Below, one piece after another: positions 26,361 through 35,043 of a stretch of DNA of 64,000 bases. The translations under genes were made by a program, and so were the position numbers. The stretch comes from CAYVTZ01 sp964454685. GTDB taxonomy: Bacteria > Bacillota > Clostridia > Christensenellales > Christensenellaceae. How positions within the stretch are numbered: the stretch's first letter is position 1; every line of letters begins with the position of its first letter. The notes under the pieces were generated by a model. That model had not been told where the DNA came from and made no database searches. It saw only the letters and a program-made list of their open reading frames with translations. The DNA is taken from the NCBI GenBank assembly GCA_964454685.1, contig CAYVTZ010000008.1, forward strand, positions 1 through 64,000, in the 5' to 3' direction.

Positions 26361-27164
26361 ATGAATACACAAGAATTTGCAAAAAAAATCAGAATTGAAG
26401 CGCTCAAAGCATTGGGCAATCTGGGGTTCGGTCATGTTGGCGGCGCAATGTCGGTCGCAGATGTGCTGGCTGTACTGTATCACGATGAAATGCGCATCGA
26501 CCCTCGAAATCCAAAGATGCGCGACCGCGATCAGTTGGTTTTGTCCAAAGGACACGCAGGCCCCGCGTTGTATGCGGCGCTCGCACTCAAGGGCTTCTTC
26601 CCGCTGGAAGAACTGAGCACCATCAACACCGGCGGAACGCGCCTGCCCAGTCATTGCGACCGTAATAAGACTCCGGGCATTGATATGAGCACGGGATCGT
26701 TAGGGCAAGGGATGTCAACCGCAATCGGCATCGCACTGGCACAGAAAATGGATCATATTGACGCGCGAACCTTTTTGATACTCGGTGACGGCGAATGCGA
26801 AGAAGGTCAAATTTGGGAAGGCGCGCTGTTCGCCGCGCAGCATAAAATTTCCAATCTGATTGCATTTGTTGATTATAACAAGCAGCAACTGGATGGTTAC
26901 GTGGACGACATCTGCGCGCTGGGCGATTTGTGCGCAAAATTCCGCGAATTCGGCTGGTACGTCACAGAGGTTGACGGGCACAACACCGCCGCAATCGAGT
27001 CGGCCATTCATGCCGTTTCGGATCGGTTGCCCAACATGATCATTTTAAATACTTCCAAAGGTCGCGGATGCTCGTTTGCTGAAGGTGTCTTGTACAACCA
27101 CCACATGACGTTCACCAAAGATCAGATCAACGAAGCGATTGCCAAACTGGAAGCAAACGCATAA
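26361..27164 (+). CDS. Transketolase, N-terminal (ThDP-binding) subunit
   Basis: The protein has 267 residues from the ATG at 26361, preceded by AAAGGA. It has the ThDP diphosphate motif GDGECEEGQIWEGALFAA and the upstream blocks LSKGHAGPALYAALALKG and MSTGSLGQGMSTAIGIAL. It is a half-length transketolase that needs the subunit encoded next. Split transketolases are known both for general pentose metabolism and for dedicated pathways such as apulose-4-phosphate cleavage. Being inside the glycyl-radical operon, this pair is more likely pathway-specific. Confidence 0.93.
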   Translation: MNTQEFAKKIRIEALKALGNLGFGHVGGAMSVADVLAVLYHDEMRIDPRNPKMRDRDQLVLSKGHAGPALYAALALKGFFPLEELSTINTGGTRLPSHCDRNKTPGIDMSTGSLGQGMSTAIGIALAQKMDHIDARTFLILGDGECEEGQIWEGALFAAQHKISNLIAFVDYNKQQLDGYVDDICALGDLCAKFREFGWYVTEVDGHNTAAIESAIHAVSDRLPNMIILNTSKGRGCSFAEGVLYNHHMTFTKDQINEAIAKLEANA

Positions 27165-27180
27165 TCAGGAGGATTTTTCC

Positions 27181-28167
27181 ATGAGTTACATTCGAATCAG
27201 TAACACATTTCCAATAGAGGCAAAGGCAATGCGTGATGTCTATTGCGAGGTCATGATGGAGCTCGCGCAGAACAACCGCGATATTATTGTAATGGATGCC
27301 GACCTGATGAACTCTATCGGTATGGTTCCATTTGCGAAACAATTTCCGGAACAAACCTTGAATTGCGGCATTCAGGAGGCAAATATGGTCGGCGTCGCAG
27401 CCGGTCTCTCCTCCATGGGTAAAATTCCCTATCTGCATACATTCGGCACATTCGCCACAAGGCGCGTCGCAGATCAGATATTCGTATCCTGCGCGTTTGC
27501 CAAAGCAAATGTACGCATCATCGGCAGTGACCCCGGTGTCACCGCCGCGTTTAACGGCGGTACGCACATGCCCTTTGAGGATATTGGCATCATGCGAACC
27601 ATTCCGGGCGTCACCATCATTGAACCCACAGATTCCGTAATGCTTGCAGACATCGTTCGTCAATTATCACGCGCAGAAGGCGTGTTTTACATCCGCTTGT
27701 CGCGCAAAAATGCCGTGAAGGTCTTTGAAGATTCCTCCACCTTTGAAATCGGCAAAGCGGTCAAAGTGTTAGAGGGCACCGATGTCACCATTATGGCAAA
27801 TGGCATCATGGTCGCCGAAGCCGTGCAAGCCGCACAATTATTAAAGTCAGAAGGAATCTCTGCGGCAGTGCTCAATCCTTTTACCATCAAGCCCATTGAT
27901 GTACCCTCTGTGATTGATGCAGCCCGTTCGACCGGCGCAGTCGTAACCGCCGAAAACCACAACATCATCGGTGGTCTTGGCTCTGCCGTTGCGGAGATTT
28001 TGTGCGAATATGCACCCGTTCCGATGAAACGAGTCGGCGTGGAAGATTCATTCGGCGAGGTAGGCTCCGTGGAATATCTGAAAGAGCGCTTTGGTCTAAC
28101 CGCCCAAAATATTGCGGCGCAAGCCAAAGAAGTCGTCGCCAGAAAGCAGGGAGCATCATGCAAATGA
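27181..28167 (+). CDS. Transketolase, C-terminal subunit
   Basis: The protein has 328 residues from the ATG at 27181, preceded by AGGAGG. It contains the pyrimidine-binding domain with the catalytic Glu in LNCGIQEANMVGVAAGL and the C-terminal domain (VTIMANGIMVAEAVQAAQLL). It completes the ThDP enzyme with the subunit encoded 16 bases upstream, and would transfer a two-carbon ketol unit from a ketose or ketose phosphate to an aldehyde. Its last ten bases overlap the dehydrogenase gene. Confidence 0.93.
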   Translation: MSYIRISNTFPIEAKAMRDVYCEVMMELAQNNRDIIVMDADLMNSIGMVPFAKQFPEQTLNCGIQEANMVGVAAGLSSMGKIPYLHTFGTFATRRVADQIFVSCAFAKANVRIIGSDPGVTAAFNGGTHMPFEDIGIMRTIPGVTIIEPTDSVMLADIVRQLSRAEGVFYIRLSRKNAVKVFEDSSTFEIGKAVKVLEGTDVTIMANGIMVAEAVQAAQLLKSEGISAAVLNPFTIKPIDVPSVIDAARSTGAVVTAENHNIIGGLGSAVAEILCEYAPVPMKRVGVEDSFGEVGSVEYLKERFGLTAQNIAAQAKEVVARKQGASCK

Positions 28168-29186
28168 AAGCAGTACTATTTCCTTCCAAAAATCAGATCG
28201 AATGGGTCGACCGCCCCTGTCCCAGCATTGGTGCGGGCGAAGCATTGGTCGAAGTTAAGTTTGCCGGTATCTGCGGCAGCGACGTGCATGTGCTGGAAGG
28301 CAAACATGCCACCGCCACATATCCCCGCATCCCCGGGCACGAGTTTTCCGGCGTTCTGCGCGAGGCAAACGGTGCGCTGCGCGATGGAATTCAGGTTGGC
28401 GACTCCGTCGTGGTGCAGCCGTTTTGGACTTGCGGCACGTGCGAACCCTGCTTCACCGGACACGACAATGTCTGCACGAAATTGAACGTGTTTGGCATTC
28501 ATCAGGATGGATGCTTCGCGCAGTATATCCGTGTGCCGGCGCACAAAGTCTATCGTCTGCCCGATCATGTATCGCTCCGGCTGGGCGCGTTAACGGAGCC
28601 CTTGGCGGTTGCCGTGCACGATGTACGCGAAAGCGGTTTAAGCGTCGGTCAGCGCGCGCTGGTGGTGGGCGGCGGCCCCATCGGGTTGCTCGTTGCGCTG
28701 GTTGCACAGCAGGCAGGCGCATCGCGCGTAACCATCAGCGAAGTAAACGACTATCGTGTCGATTTTGCAGAATCTCTCGGTATCGACGTCATCAATCCGG
28801 CAAAAGAAGATTTCAACGCACGTGTGTCGGAACTCACAAACGGCAGCGGATTTGATGTTGTTTACGAAACATCGGGTAGCAAGCCGGGTCTTGCCTGTGC
28901 AACGCAGTCCGTAAAAATCCGCGGTACAATCATGATCATCGGCATTGGAAGCGAGTTGTTTCCGATGGATACCGTTGCAATTTTCTCAAAAGAACTCACG
29001 CTCAAGGGCGTGCGCATCCACGCACAAAGCGCGTTTGAAGGCGCGATTCGATTGCTGGAAACCGGCAGTATCAATGATCAGTTGGAGCAGATTATCACAA
29101 AAGTATTCCCATTTGAGGCAGGTTTGGAAGCATTCCGTTATCAAATGGAGGATGCGCATCACTTTAAAGTGCTCGTAGAGCTATGA
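28158..29186 (+). CDS. Zinc-dependent alcohol/polyol dehydrogenase
   Basis: This 342-residue medium-chain dehydrogenase has the catalytic-zinc ligands in GICGSDVHVLEGKH and GHEFSG, and a structural-zinc loop in TCGTCEPCFTGHDNVC. The nucleotide-binding motif is VVGGGPIGLLVALVAQQAG. It belongs to the sorbitol/threonine-dehydrogenase branch and likely oxidises a secondary hydroxyl of a polyol or sugar acid. The ATG at 28158 overlaps the transketolase gene by ten bases; a second in-frame ATG at 28164 is also possible. Confidence 0.92.
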   Translation: MQMKAVLFPSKNQIEWVDRPCPSIGAGEALVEVKFAGICGSDVHVLEGKHATATYPRIPGHEFSGVLREANGALRDGIQVGDSVVVQPFWTCGTCEPCFTGHDNVCTKLNVFGIHQDGCFAQYIRVPAHKVYRLPDHVSLRLGALTEPLAVAVHDVRESGLSVGQRALVVGGGPIGLLVALVAQQAGASRVTISEVNDYRVDFAESLGIDVINPAKEDFNARVSELTNGSGFDVVYETSGSKPGLACATQSVKIRGTIMIIGIGSELFPMDTVAIFSKELTLKGVRIHAQSAFEGAIRLLETGSINDQLEQIITKVFPFEAGLEAFRYQMEDAHHFKVLVEL

Positions 29187-29203
29187 AATCACAAACATGA
29201 ACC

Positions 29204-29234
29204 TTGTGTCAATAATACAAATATTGTATACTAT
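29204..29234 (+). promoter_or_regulatory. Autoregulated promoter of the GntR gene
   Basis: TTGTGT (29204-29209) and TATACT (29227-29232) are 17 bases apart. The box ATTGTATACTAT (29223-29234) fully covers the -10 and differs by one base from the perfect palindrome at 21421-21432. This places the regulator gene under its own probable control and gives the regulator and SDR genes a private promoter. Confidence 0.75.
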
Positions 29235-29269
29235 TATTTAGATCTTAGTATCAGAAAGAAGGTTGTATT

Positions 29270-29962
29270 ATGGACACAAAGAGGAGTATTGAAACGAGGA
29301 ATAAAGGGGAAAACTTAGTCAAATACGTCTATGATTACATCATGCAGATGCTGTTAAGGCAAGAACTCAAGTGTGGGGAAAAGGTACCGGAGGAAAAGAT
29401 TGCATCGCTGTTGAACGTAAGCCGAACCCCCATACGCGAGGCATTGCGTATCTTGGCAGCACAAGGGCTTGTCAATATTTATCCAAAACGTTTTGCAGAG
29501 GTTGTCACATTCTCACGCGAAGATATCCACGAAATGGGCGTCATTCGGTTAAACCACGATATTCTGGCAGCCAAACTCGCAATCTACAACGGCAGCAATG
29601 CCGATTTTATGGAACTGGAGGCTATTTCCAAAAAGTGCGTAGCATATTCAGCTGAGGGAGACATCTACAATCGCATTATATCGGATGCCGAATTTCATAC
29701 CAAATTGTCTCAAATCGCCGGAAACGCACTTCTGACTAAATTTCAAATCGAGCTTTACCAGAGAATCTGTTTGTTGCAGGCAACGGAGTATCGTAATATT
29801 CCCGATAGCATCCAAAAAATCGCGCATCACGAGCAAATCATTGAAGGGCTTGTGAAGCGGGATGAAACGCTTGTGATTGCAGCCACAACAGAGCATCTGA
29901 TTCAGTTTTATGATTTAAGAAACAGCAAATACAAATATTTTCTGGAGCAGAGCGGCATATAG
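29270..29962 (+). CDS. GntR-family regulator with FCD domain
   Basis: This 230-residue regulator has a winged helix at 15-75 (CGEKVPEEKIASLLNVSRTP and IREALRILAAQGLVNIYPKR) and an all-helical FCD ligand-binding domain (about 85-220) with the metal-site type residues in AEFHTKLSQIAGN and IAHHEQIIEGLVKRD. FCD members usually sense small organic acids and repress until the ligand binds. AGAAGG lies upstream of the ATG. Boxes matching ATTGTATACAAT at 21401-21432, 21564-21575, 29223-29234 and 35519-35550 are its likely operators. FCD-type GntR palindromes commonly have this T-N-GTA-TAC-N-A form. Confidence 0.92.
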   Translation: MDTKRSIETRNKGENLVKYVYDYIMQMLLRQELKCGEKVPEEKIASLLNVSRTPIREALRILAAQGLVNIYPKRFAEVVTFSREDIHEMGVIRLNHDILAAKLAIYNGSNADFMELEAISKKCVAYSAEGDIYNRIISDAEFHTKLSQIAGNALLTKFQIELYQRICLLQATEYRNIPDSIQKIAHHEQIIEGLVKRDETLVIAATTEHLIQFYDLRNSKYKYFLEQSGI

Positions 29963-29982
29963 GGTTTAAGGAGGTTCGAGCA

Positions 29983-30774
29983 ATGGATTTAAAATTACAG
30001 GACAAACTGGTTTTGGTTACCGGGTCTACATCCGGCATCGGCAAAGCCGTGGCAACATGCTTGCTGCAAGAAGGCGCACGTGTCGTGATCAACGAGCTTA
30101 ACGCAGACAACGTTGCAAACGTTGCAAAAGAGCTGTCGCAATATGGCAAAACTTACGAAGCGCCCGGCGATTTAAGTACGGCGGCAGGCGCGCAGGCTGT
30201 ATGCGATCAGGTGGATGCGTTTGGCGCATTGGATGTTCTGGTCAACAACTGCGGGATTTATAACGCAGTCCCGTTTGAAGATCTGAGCGACGAGCAATGG
30301 GATATGATGCTAAACGTTAACTTGATGAGCATGGTACGCTTGTGCAGACATTTTCTGCCAAAAATGCTAAAGCGCAATCAGGGTAAAATTCTGTGCTTCG
30401 CAAGCGAAGTCGCTTATAAGCCATTGCCAACCTTTCTACACTACTGCGTCTCAAAATCGGCTGTGCTGGGTCTCTCACGCGGCTTGGCAGAACTGACCAA
30501 AGGCACCAAAGTAACGGTCAACACCATTGTGCCCGGCCCCACTTGGACGGAAGGCACCGCCGTTTATCAAACAGGCGTCGCCACGGCAAAGGGCATGACC
30601 ATCGAAGAACACATCGAGGACTATTTCAATCACTTCGACCCAACCTCACTCGTACGTCGTTGGGTGGAGCCGAGCGAAATCGCGACAACGGTAACATATT
30701 ATTGTTCAGAGCTTTCATCTGCTACAAATGGCGCTCCCATCCGCATTGAAGGAGGGCTGATTCGCTGCATCTAA
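29983..30774 (+). CDS. Short-chain dehydrogenase/reductase
   Basis: The 263-residue SDR has the nucleotide-binding motif TGSTSGIGKAVATCLL, the NNCGIY strand after LDVLV, a catalytic Ser in CFASEVAY and the active-site YxxxK as YCVSKSAVLGL. It probably reduces or oxidises a keto-intermediate of the glycyl-radical pathway. AAGGAGG precedes the ATG, 20 bases after the regulator stop, so the two genes share a transcript. Confidence 0.9.
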   Translation: MDLKLQDKLVLVTGSTSGIGKAVATCLLQEGARVVINELNADNVANVAKELSQYGKTYEAPGDLSTAAGAQAVCDQVDAFGALDVLVNNCGIYNAVPFEDLSDEQWDMMLNVNLMSMVRLCRHFLPKMLKRNQGKILCFASEVAYKPLPTFLHYCVSKSAVLGLSRGLAELTKGTKVTVNTIVPGPTWTEGTAVYQTGVATAKGMTIEEHIEDYFNHFDPTSLVRRWVEPSEIATTVTYYCSELSSATNGAPIRIEGGLIRCI

Positions 30775-30815
30775 TTGCACGAATCGCAAGCGCCATTTTG
30801 CAATAGGGTATCGCT

Positions 30816-30842
30816 TGGTTTTGTTGCACATCCAACAAACCA
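30816..30842 (+). terminator. Hairpin after the SDR gene (possible terminator)
   Basis: TGGTTT(T)GTTG pairs with CAACAAACCA across a 6-base loop, 42 bases past the SDR stop. There is no T tract after it, so it may only stabilise the transcript end. Confidence 0.35.
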
Positions 30843-30927
30843 TCCGTCAAACAAAATAAGTAAACGATCACTTGCTTTCGGGTGTATTTATTGTTCCCTT
30901 TTTTCAAGCGGACAATAATGGCATAAC

Positions 30928-31291
30928 CGCATACACAAGCATGCTCAGAGTGTCAAAAAAGTCTCAGCGCTTTGCCAGGCTTTTAAGAAAGCTGCAAGCC
31001 TCGTCGTTCCAAAAATGCCAGCATTTTCGGGAGCCCTAAATGAAATTGCAAGAGACGAGATAGAATATGCAATTCATCGAGATTTTTGCCTGATAGGGTT
31101 CCCGCAGAGCTTGCTCTGTGGGATAAGGAGCAACCGCCTTAGGTGCGTCGTTTTGTGCTTTAGCGCGAAACAAGCAACATTGGCGTGTTGCGACGTGGCA
31201 ACGATGGAAGTCATGATACAAGTGCTGTTCGCACTCATATCATGACGGTTGTGGCTTGCAGGGCAGCCTGCGCATACGCAAGTATGCTTAT
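30928..31291 (+). ncRNA. Candidate structured RNA, unknown class (5' leader of ABC operon or separate RNA)
   Basis: This gene-free stretch folds into a dense series of hairpins: 31012-31027, 31044-31074, 31101-31122, 31150-31171, 31174-31191, 31210-31246, 31258-31271 and 31272-31287, the last with a GCAA tetraloop. The loop of 31044-31074 contains GACGAG (31054-31059), which can pair with CTCGTC at 31000-31005, a possible pseudoknot. All G-U pairs in the 31101 and 31150 stems are G-U only if read on the plus strand, so the RNA is transcribed rightward. Imperfect 21-base direct repeats (30928-30948 and 31271-31291) bracket it. I do not recognise a known riboswitch. Confidence 0.6.
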
Positions 31292-31316
31292 GATACCAAT
31301 ATAAGGGGGCTATCAA

Positions 31317-32804
31317 ATGACAAAACTGGTCGAAATGAAAAACATATCAAAAAGTTTTTTTGGTGTGGAGGTACTGCGTGATGTCAACTTTGACATCGAA
31401 GCAGGCGAAGTGGTTGCTCTTTGCGGGGAAAACGGCGCAGGGAAATCCACCCTCATGAAAATTTTATCCGCGGTATATTCACACGACAGCGGTGAAATTT
31501 TGCTGGAGGGAAAGCCCGTTTCCAAGCATATCGGAACGCTAGATATGCAGCACATGGGCGTTTCCATGATTCATCAGGAATTGAATCTCATGGAGCACTT
31601 GACGGTTGCGCAAAACATTTTTTTAACGCGAGAACCACTGAAAAAATCAGGGCTCATCGACTACAAAAAAATGAATGCCGAGGCAAAACGCCTGCTGGAA
31701 TCTTTGGGGCAGGACATCGACCCCACGGAACATACACGTAATCTCAAGATTGCGCAAAAGCAAATGGTGGAAATCGCCAAAGGGATCTCCTTCAATGTGA
31801 AAGTCATGATCATGGACGAGCCCACCGCAACGCTTACCAACAGAGAGACCGAGATTTTGTTCGATTTAATCCGGGATCTGGCAAAAAAAGGCTTGGGCGT
31901 TATTTATATCTCGCACCGCCTGAAAGAGATCAAGCAAGTCTGCACACGCGTCACCGTGCTGCGCGACGGGCAGTTTGTCGGCACCAAAAAGATCGAGGAT
32001 GCCACAGAGCAGGATATTGCAAACATGATGGTCGGCAGAGAAGTCACCATCAAGCATCCGGAGCCCTTCACCGGCAGCAAGGATCAATGCGTTTTGGAGG
32101 TCAACCATGTAACCGATTCCTTTTTAAAAGACGTCAGCTTCCGGGTCTTTCCCGGAGAGATCGTGGGGTTCAGTGGGCTGGTTGGCGCAGGACGTTCCGA
32201 GCTGATGGAGTTTGTGTTCGGCATCCGCAAGGTCGATCAAGGCGAAGTGCTGGTGCATGGCAAAAAAGTGGAAATCCATTCCCCGCAGGATGCAATCAAG
32301 CATGGAATCGGCTTTGCCACCGAGGATCGTCAAGCAACAGGCGTCTTTCTGATCCACAGCATTCGCGCCAACATAAATTTAATCAAGCAGCTCAAGGACA
32401 AAGGCTTTTATAATCACGCCCAGCAATTCAAAAGCAACACGCAAAAAATGATCGACCGGCTGCGCATCAAGTGCAGCTCCCAATTACAAATGGCAGGCAA
32501 TCTTTCGGGCGGCAACCAGCAAAAAGTTGTACTGGGAAAGTGGCTGCTGGCAGAGCCTGACATCCTCATTTTGGATGAGCCGACACGCGGAATCGACGTC
32601 GGTGCCAGAGAGGAGATTTATCAAATTATTCAAGACTTGGCAAATCAAGGCAAATCCATCATCATCGTTTCCTCAGACCTGACAGAGGTGCTCAGCATCT
32701 GTCAGCGCGTCATCATTATGCACGAAGGCTGTATCAAGGCAGAGCTGGAAAGCAGCGAATGTTCTGAGGAAGTGATTATGCAGTTTGCCACCAATGCTTC
32801 ATAA
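31317..32804 (+). CDS. Sugar ABC transporter ATP-binding protein (RbsA/MglA family)
   Basis: The 495-residue tandem ABC protein has Walker A GENGAGKSTLMK in domain one and, in domain two, GLVGAGRSELMEFVFG, the signature GNLSGGNQQKVVLGKW and ILDEPTRGIDVG. AAGGGGG precedes the ATG. It heads the second ABC operon, just after the structured RNA candidate. The operon contains only transport genes, so the cargo must be processed by enzymes encoded elsewhere, possibly the glycyl-radical module immediately upstream. Confidence 0.95.
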   Translation: MTKLVEMKNISKSFFGVEVLRDVNFDIEAGEVVALCGENGAGKSTLMKILSAVYSHDSGEILLEGKPVSKHIGTLDMQHMGVSMIHQELNLMEHLTVAQNIFLTREPLKKSGLIDYKKMNAEAKRLLESLGQDIDPTEHTRNLKIAQKQMVEIAKGISFNVKVMIMDEPTATLTNRETEILFDLIRDLAKKGLGVIYISHRLKEIKQVCTRVTVLRDGQFVGTKKIEDATEQDIANMMVGREVTIKHPEPFTGSKDQCVLEVNHVTDSFLKDVSFRVFPGEIVGFSGLVGAGRSELMEFVFGIRKVDQGEVLVHGKKVEIHSPQDAIKHGIGFATEDRQATGVFLIHSIRANINLIKQLKDKGFYNHAQQFKSNTQKMIDRLRIKCSSQLQMAGNLSGGNQQKVVLGKWLLAEPDILILDEPTRGIDVGAREEIYQIIQDLANQGKSIIIVSSDLTEVLSICQRVIIMHEGCIKAELESSECSEEVIMQFATNAS

Positions 32805-32816
32805 GGGGGACTTTTT

Positions 32817-33800
32817 ATGAACACAATTCCAAGAGACGCGGTGATGAATCGCACAAAACTGAACTGGCGCAGAATCTGGAGTCAATACAGCATCGTATTT
32901 GTTTTCATCGTGTTGTTCCTGATCTGCACCATTCTTGCCTGGCCGAGGTTTTCCGCATGGGGGAATGTCTCCACCATTCTGCGCAACTCGTCCACGATTG
33001 GCATTATAGCGCTTGGCATGGCGTATGTCGTCATCTCCGGCGGCATCGATTTATCCTGCGGCGCTGTGATGGCTTGCGTCGGCACCATTTTCATTTTCAT
33101 GCAAAAGACGCAGGCGTTCCCGTTGATCGTGCCGATGTTAGCATGCGTAGGTGCCGCTATGGGAATCGGTTTTCTTAACGGTCTCATCATTACAAAAGTG
33201 AAAATACCACCGTTCATTGTCACATTGGCAACCGGCATTATCGCGCGCTCCATCACCATGTATATTTGCAGCGGCGCCACCATCACCGGTAACAATCAGG
33301 ACACCTTTTTGAAAAGCATCGGGAACGGTTCCACTGCGGGCATCCCCAATCCATTCATCATCATGCTGATTATGGCGGTCATCATGACAATCGTACTGAC
33401 CAAAACAAAGGTCGGCACCTATGTGTTCTCAGTGGGTTGCAACGAAAAAGCTGCCAGTTACTCCGGCATAAAAGTAAACCGTGTGAAGATTTTTACTTAT
33501 ATGACCGTAGGTCTGTGCGTCGGGATCGCCTCTATTGTAGAAATGTCCCGTATGGTTGCCGTCTCGTCCACCTCGTCCGGTATCAACTACGAATTTGATG
33601 CCATCACCGCAGTTTTGGTTGGCGGAACATCACTGTCCGGCGGACGAGGCACCTTGTATGGCACGGTCATCGGCGCAATCTTGTTGCAGTTCGTTAGCAA
33701 TATGATGATCATGCTGGATATCTCCATCTATTTAAGCGGCGCGCTCAAAGGAGCGGTCATTCTGATTGCAGTCCTGTTGCAGGCTAGAAATAAAGACTAA
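32817..33800 (+). CDS. Sugar ABC transporter permease (RbsC family)
   Basis: The 327-residue integral membrane protein has the family block GMAYVVISGGIDLSCGAVM and about nine or ten hydrophobic segments. A later cytoplasmic loop reads YSGIKVNRVKIFTYMTVGLC and the C-terminal segment LVGGTSLSGGRGTLYGTVIG. AAGGGGGA precedes the ATG, 12 bases after the ATPase stop. It forms the channel of the second sugar transporter. Confidence 0.93.
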   Translation: MNTIPRDAVMNRTKLNWRRIWSQYSIVFVFIVLFLICTILAWPRFSAWGNVSTILRNSSTIGIIALGMAYVVISGGIDLSCGAVMACVGTIFIFMQKTQAFPLIVPMLACVGAAMGIGFLNGLIITKVKIPPFIVTLATGIIARSITMYICSGATITGNNQDTFLKSIGNGSTAGIPNPFIIMLIMAVIMTIVLTKTKVGTYVFSVGCNEKAASYSGIKVNRVKIFTYMTVGLCVGIASIVEMSRMVAVSSTSSGINYEFDAITAVLVGGTSLSGGRGTLYGTVIGAILLQFVSNMMIMLDISIYLSGALKGAVILIAVLLQARNKD

Positions 33801-33851
33801 CGTAAGGAATGCGCAATCGCGTAACTATTAAAAAAACAGGAGGAGAAAAAA

Positions 33852-34907
33852 ATGAAGAAAATGATTCTTATGCTCATGGTTGTTGTATTGTGCGTGGCCG
33901 CCTTTGCTGCGTGCGGCGCTCCCGCAGCAGCGCCGGCGCCCTCTGAGGCTCCCGCCGATACCCCTGCCGAGGCTCCCGCGGAAGCGCCCGCCGAGGCGCC
34001 TGCGGAAGCACCCGCCGAGGCACCTGCCGGTGATTCTACAACCCTTAAAGTCGCCGTCTCACTGCCACCGGCAGACAATGCGTGGCAGGCATCCTACGCC
34101 AAAATTCTGACCGATGCGCTTGGCAAGCATGAAGATGTCGAGGCAACCATCAAAAGTTCCACCGATGGCGCGGATCAGATGAATGTGCTGCAAACCTTCA
34201 AAGACGGCGGATATGACCTGATTGCCGTGCTGCCGGTCGATGGTTCACAATTAACAGCCACCATCAGCGAGATTTATGACTCCGGAACACCGGTTATCGT
34301 CATGGACAGAAACACAGAAAATGATTCCAAAACAGCATTCGTCGCCGGCGACAATTATGCTTGCGGCGTCGAAGCAGCAAAATATTTCGGTGAATTTTTC
34401 AAGGGTCAGGACGATGTAAAGCTGGTTCACCTCAGAAGTTATGTTGGCACCCCCATTGATCTGGATCGATATAATGGCTTTATCGACACCATCAAGGACT
34501 ATCCCAACATCAGCATTCTGGGTGAGGCTGACGGCGAGTTCAACAGCACCGCCGGATTCGAGGCAATGTCCAACCTGCTGGCAGCATATCCCGAAATCGA
34601 CGGCGTATATACGCACGATGACGAGTCGACCACAGGCGCAATGACGGCAATCGAGCAAGCCGGAAGAACAGACATCCAGCTCATTACAGGTATGGGCGGA
34701 ACCGTCACGGCAATGAACGAAATCGAAGCAGACAATACGATTCACAAAGCGACGGCAGCATATCTGCCCGGCGATGTCGCAACCGCGTCTGCCGATGCTA
34801 TCTATCAGTTCCTTTCCACCGGATCAGTCGATAAAGAAACGATTGTTCCCAGCTATATGCTCACAAAGGATAATGTTGCATCCAAGAAAGAATTTGGCTA
34901 TCAATAA
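33852..34907 (+). CDS. Sugar-binding lipoprotein of an ABC transporter
   Basis: The 351-residue protein has a lipoprotein signal (MKKMILMLMVVVLCVAAF) and a lipobox ending in AAC, with the lipidated Cys at 21. An unusually regular linker of EAPA/ADTPA units follows (33945-34028), then a periplasmic-binding fold with DLIAVLPVDGSQLTATISEI and DGVYTHDDESTTGAMTAIEQ. AGGAGG precedes the ATG. It is the last gene of the second ABC operon, ended by the terminator at 34920-34950. Confidence 0.93.
   Translation: MKKMILMLMVVVLCVAAFAACGAPAAAPAPSEAPADTPAEAPAEAPAEAPAEAPAEAPAGDSTTLKVAVSLPPADNAWQASYAKILTDALGKHEDVEATIKSSTDGADQMNVLQTFKDGGYDLIAVLPVDGSQLTATISEIYDSGTPVIVMDRNTENDSKTAFVAGDNYACGVEAAKYFGEFFKGQDDVKLVHLRSYVGTPIDLDRYNGFIDTIKDYPNISILGEADGEFNSTAGFEAMSNLLAAYPEIDGVYTHDDESTTGAMTAIEQAGRTDIQLITGMGGTVTAMNEIEADNTIHKATAAYLPGDVATASADAIYQFLSTGSVDKETIVPSYMLTKDNVASKKEFGYQ
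33945..34028 (+). repeat. Seven 12-base tandem repeats in the binding-protein linker
   Basis: Seven in-frame 12-base units encode EAPA-like tetrapeptides (one unit is DTPA) directly after the lipidated Cys region. The third base of codons varies between units (GAG/GAA, CTC/CGC/CAC), so the repeat has aged at DNA level while the protein repeat is kept. Confidence 0.8.
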
Positions 34908-34919
34908 CGCCAAGCACAT

Positions 34920-34950
34920 AAGCCGCTTGCATAACGTAAGCGGCTTTTTT
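34920..34950 (+). terminator. Rho-independent terminator of the second ABC operon
   Basis: Arms AAGCCGCTT and AAGCGGCTT enclose a 9-base loop and end in a six-T tract, 13 bases after the binding-protein stop. Confidence 0.9.
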
Positions 34951-35043
34951 GTGCCACGCACACAACTCAAACGATACAAAGCGAAAACAGCGCAGACCAC
35001 ATTCGTGCATCCGCGCTGCATGTTCAGGAGGTTGACGATCCCG

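Noticed and set aside
33945..34028. CRISPR-like array
   Set aside because: The repeat units are 12 bases, contiguous and in frame within a coding region; there are no spacers.
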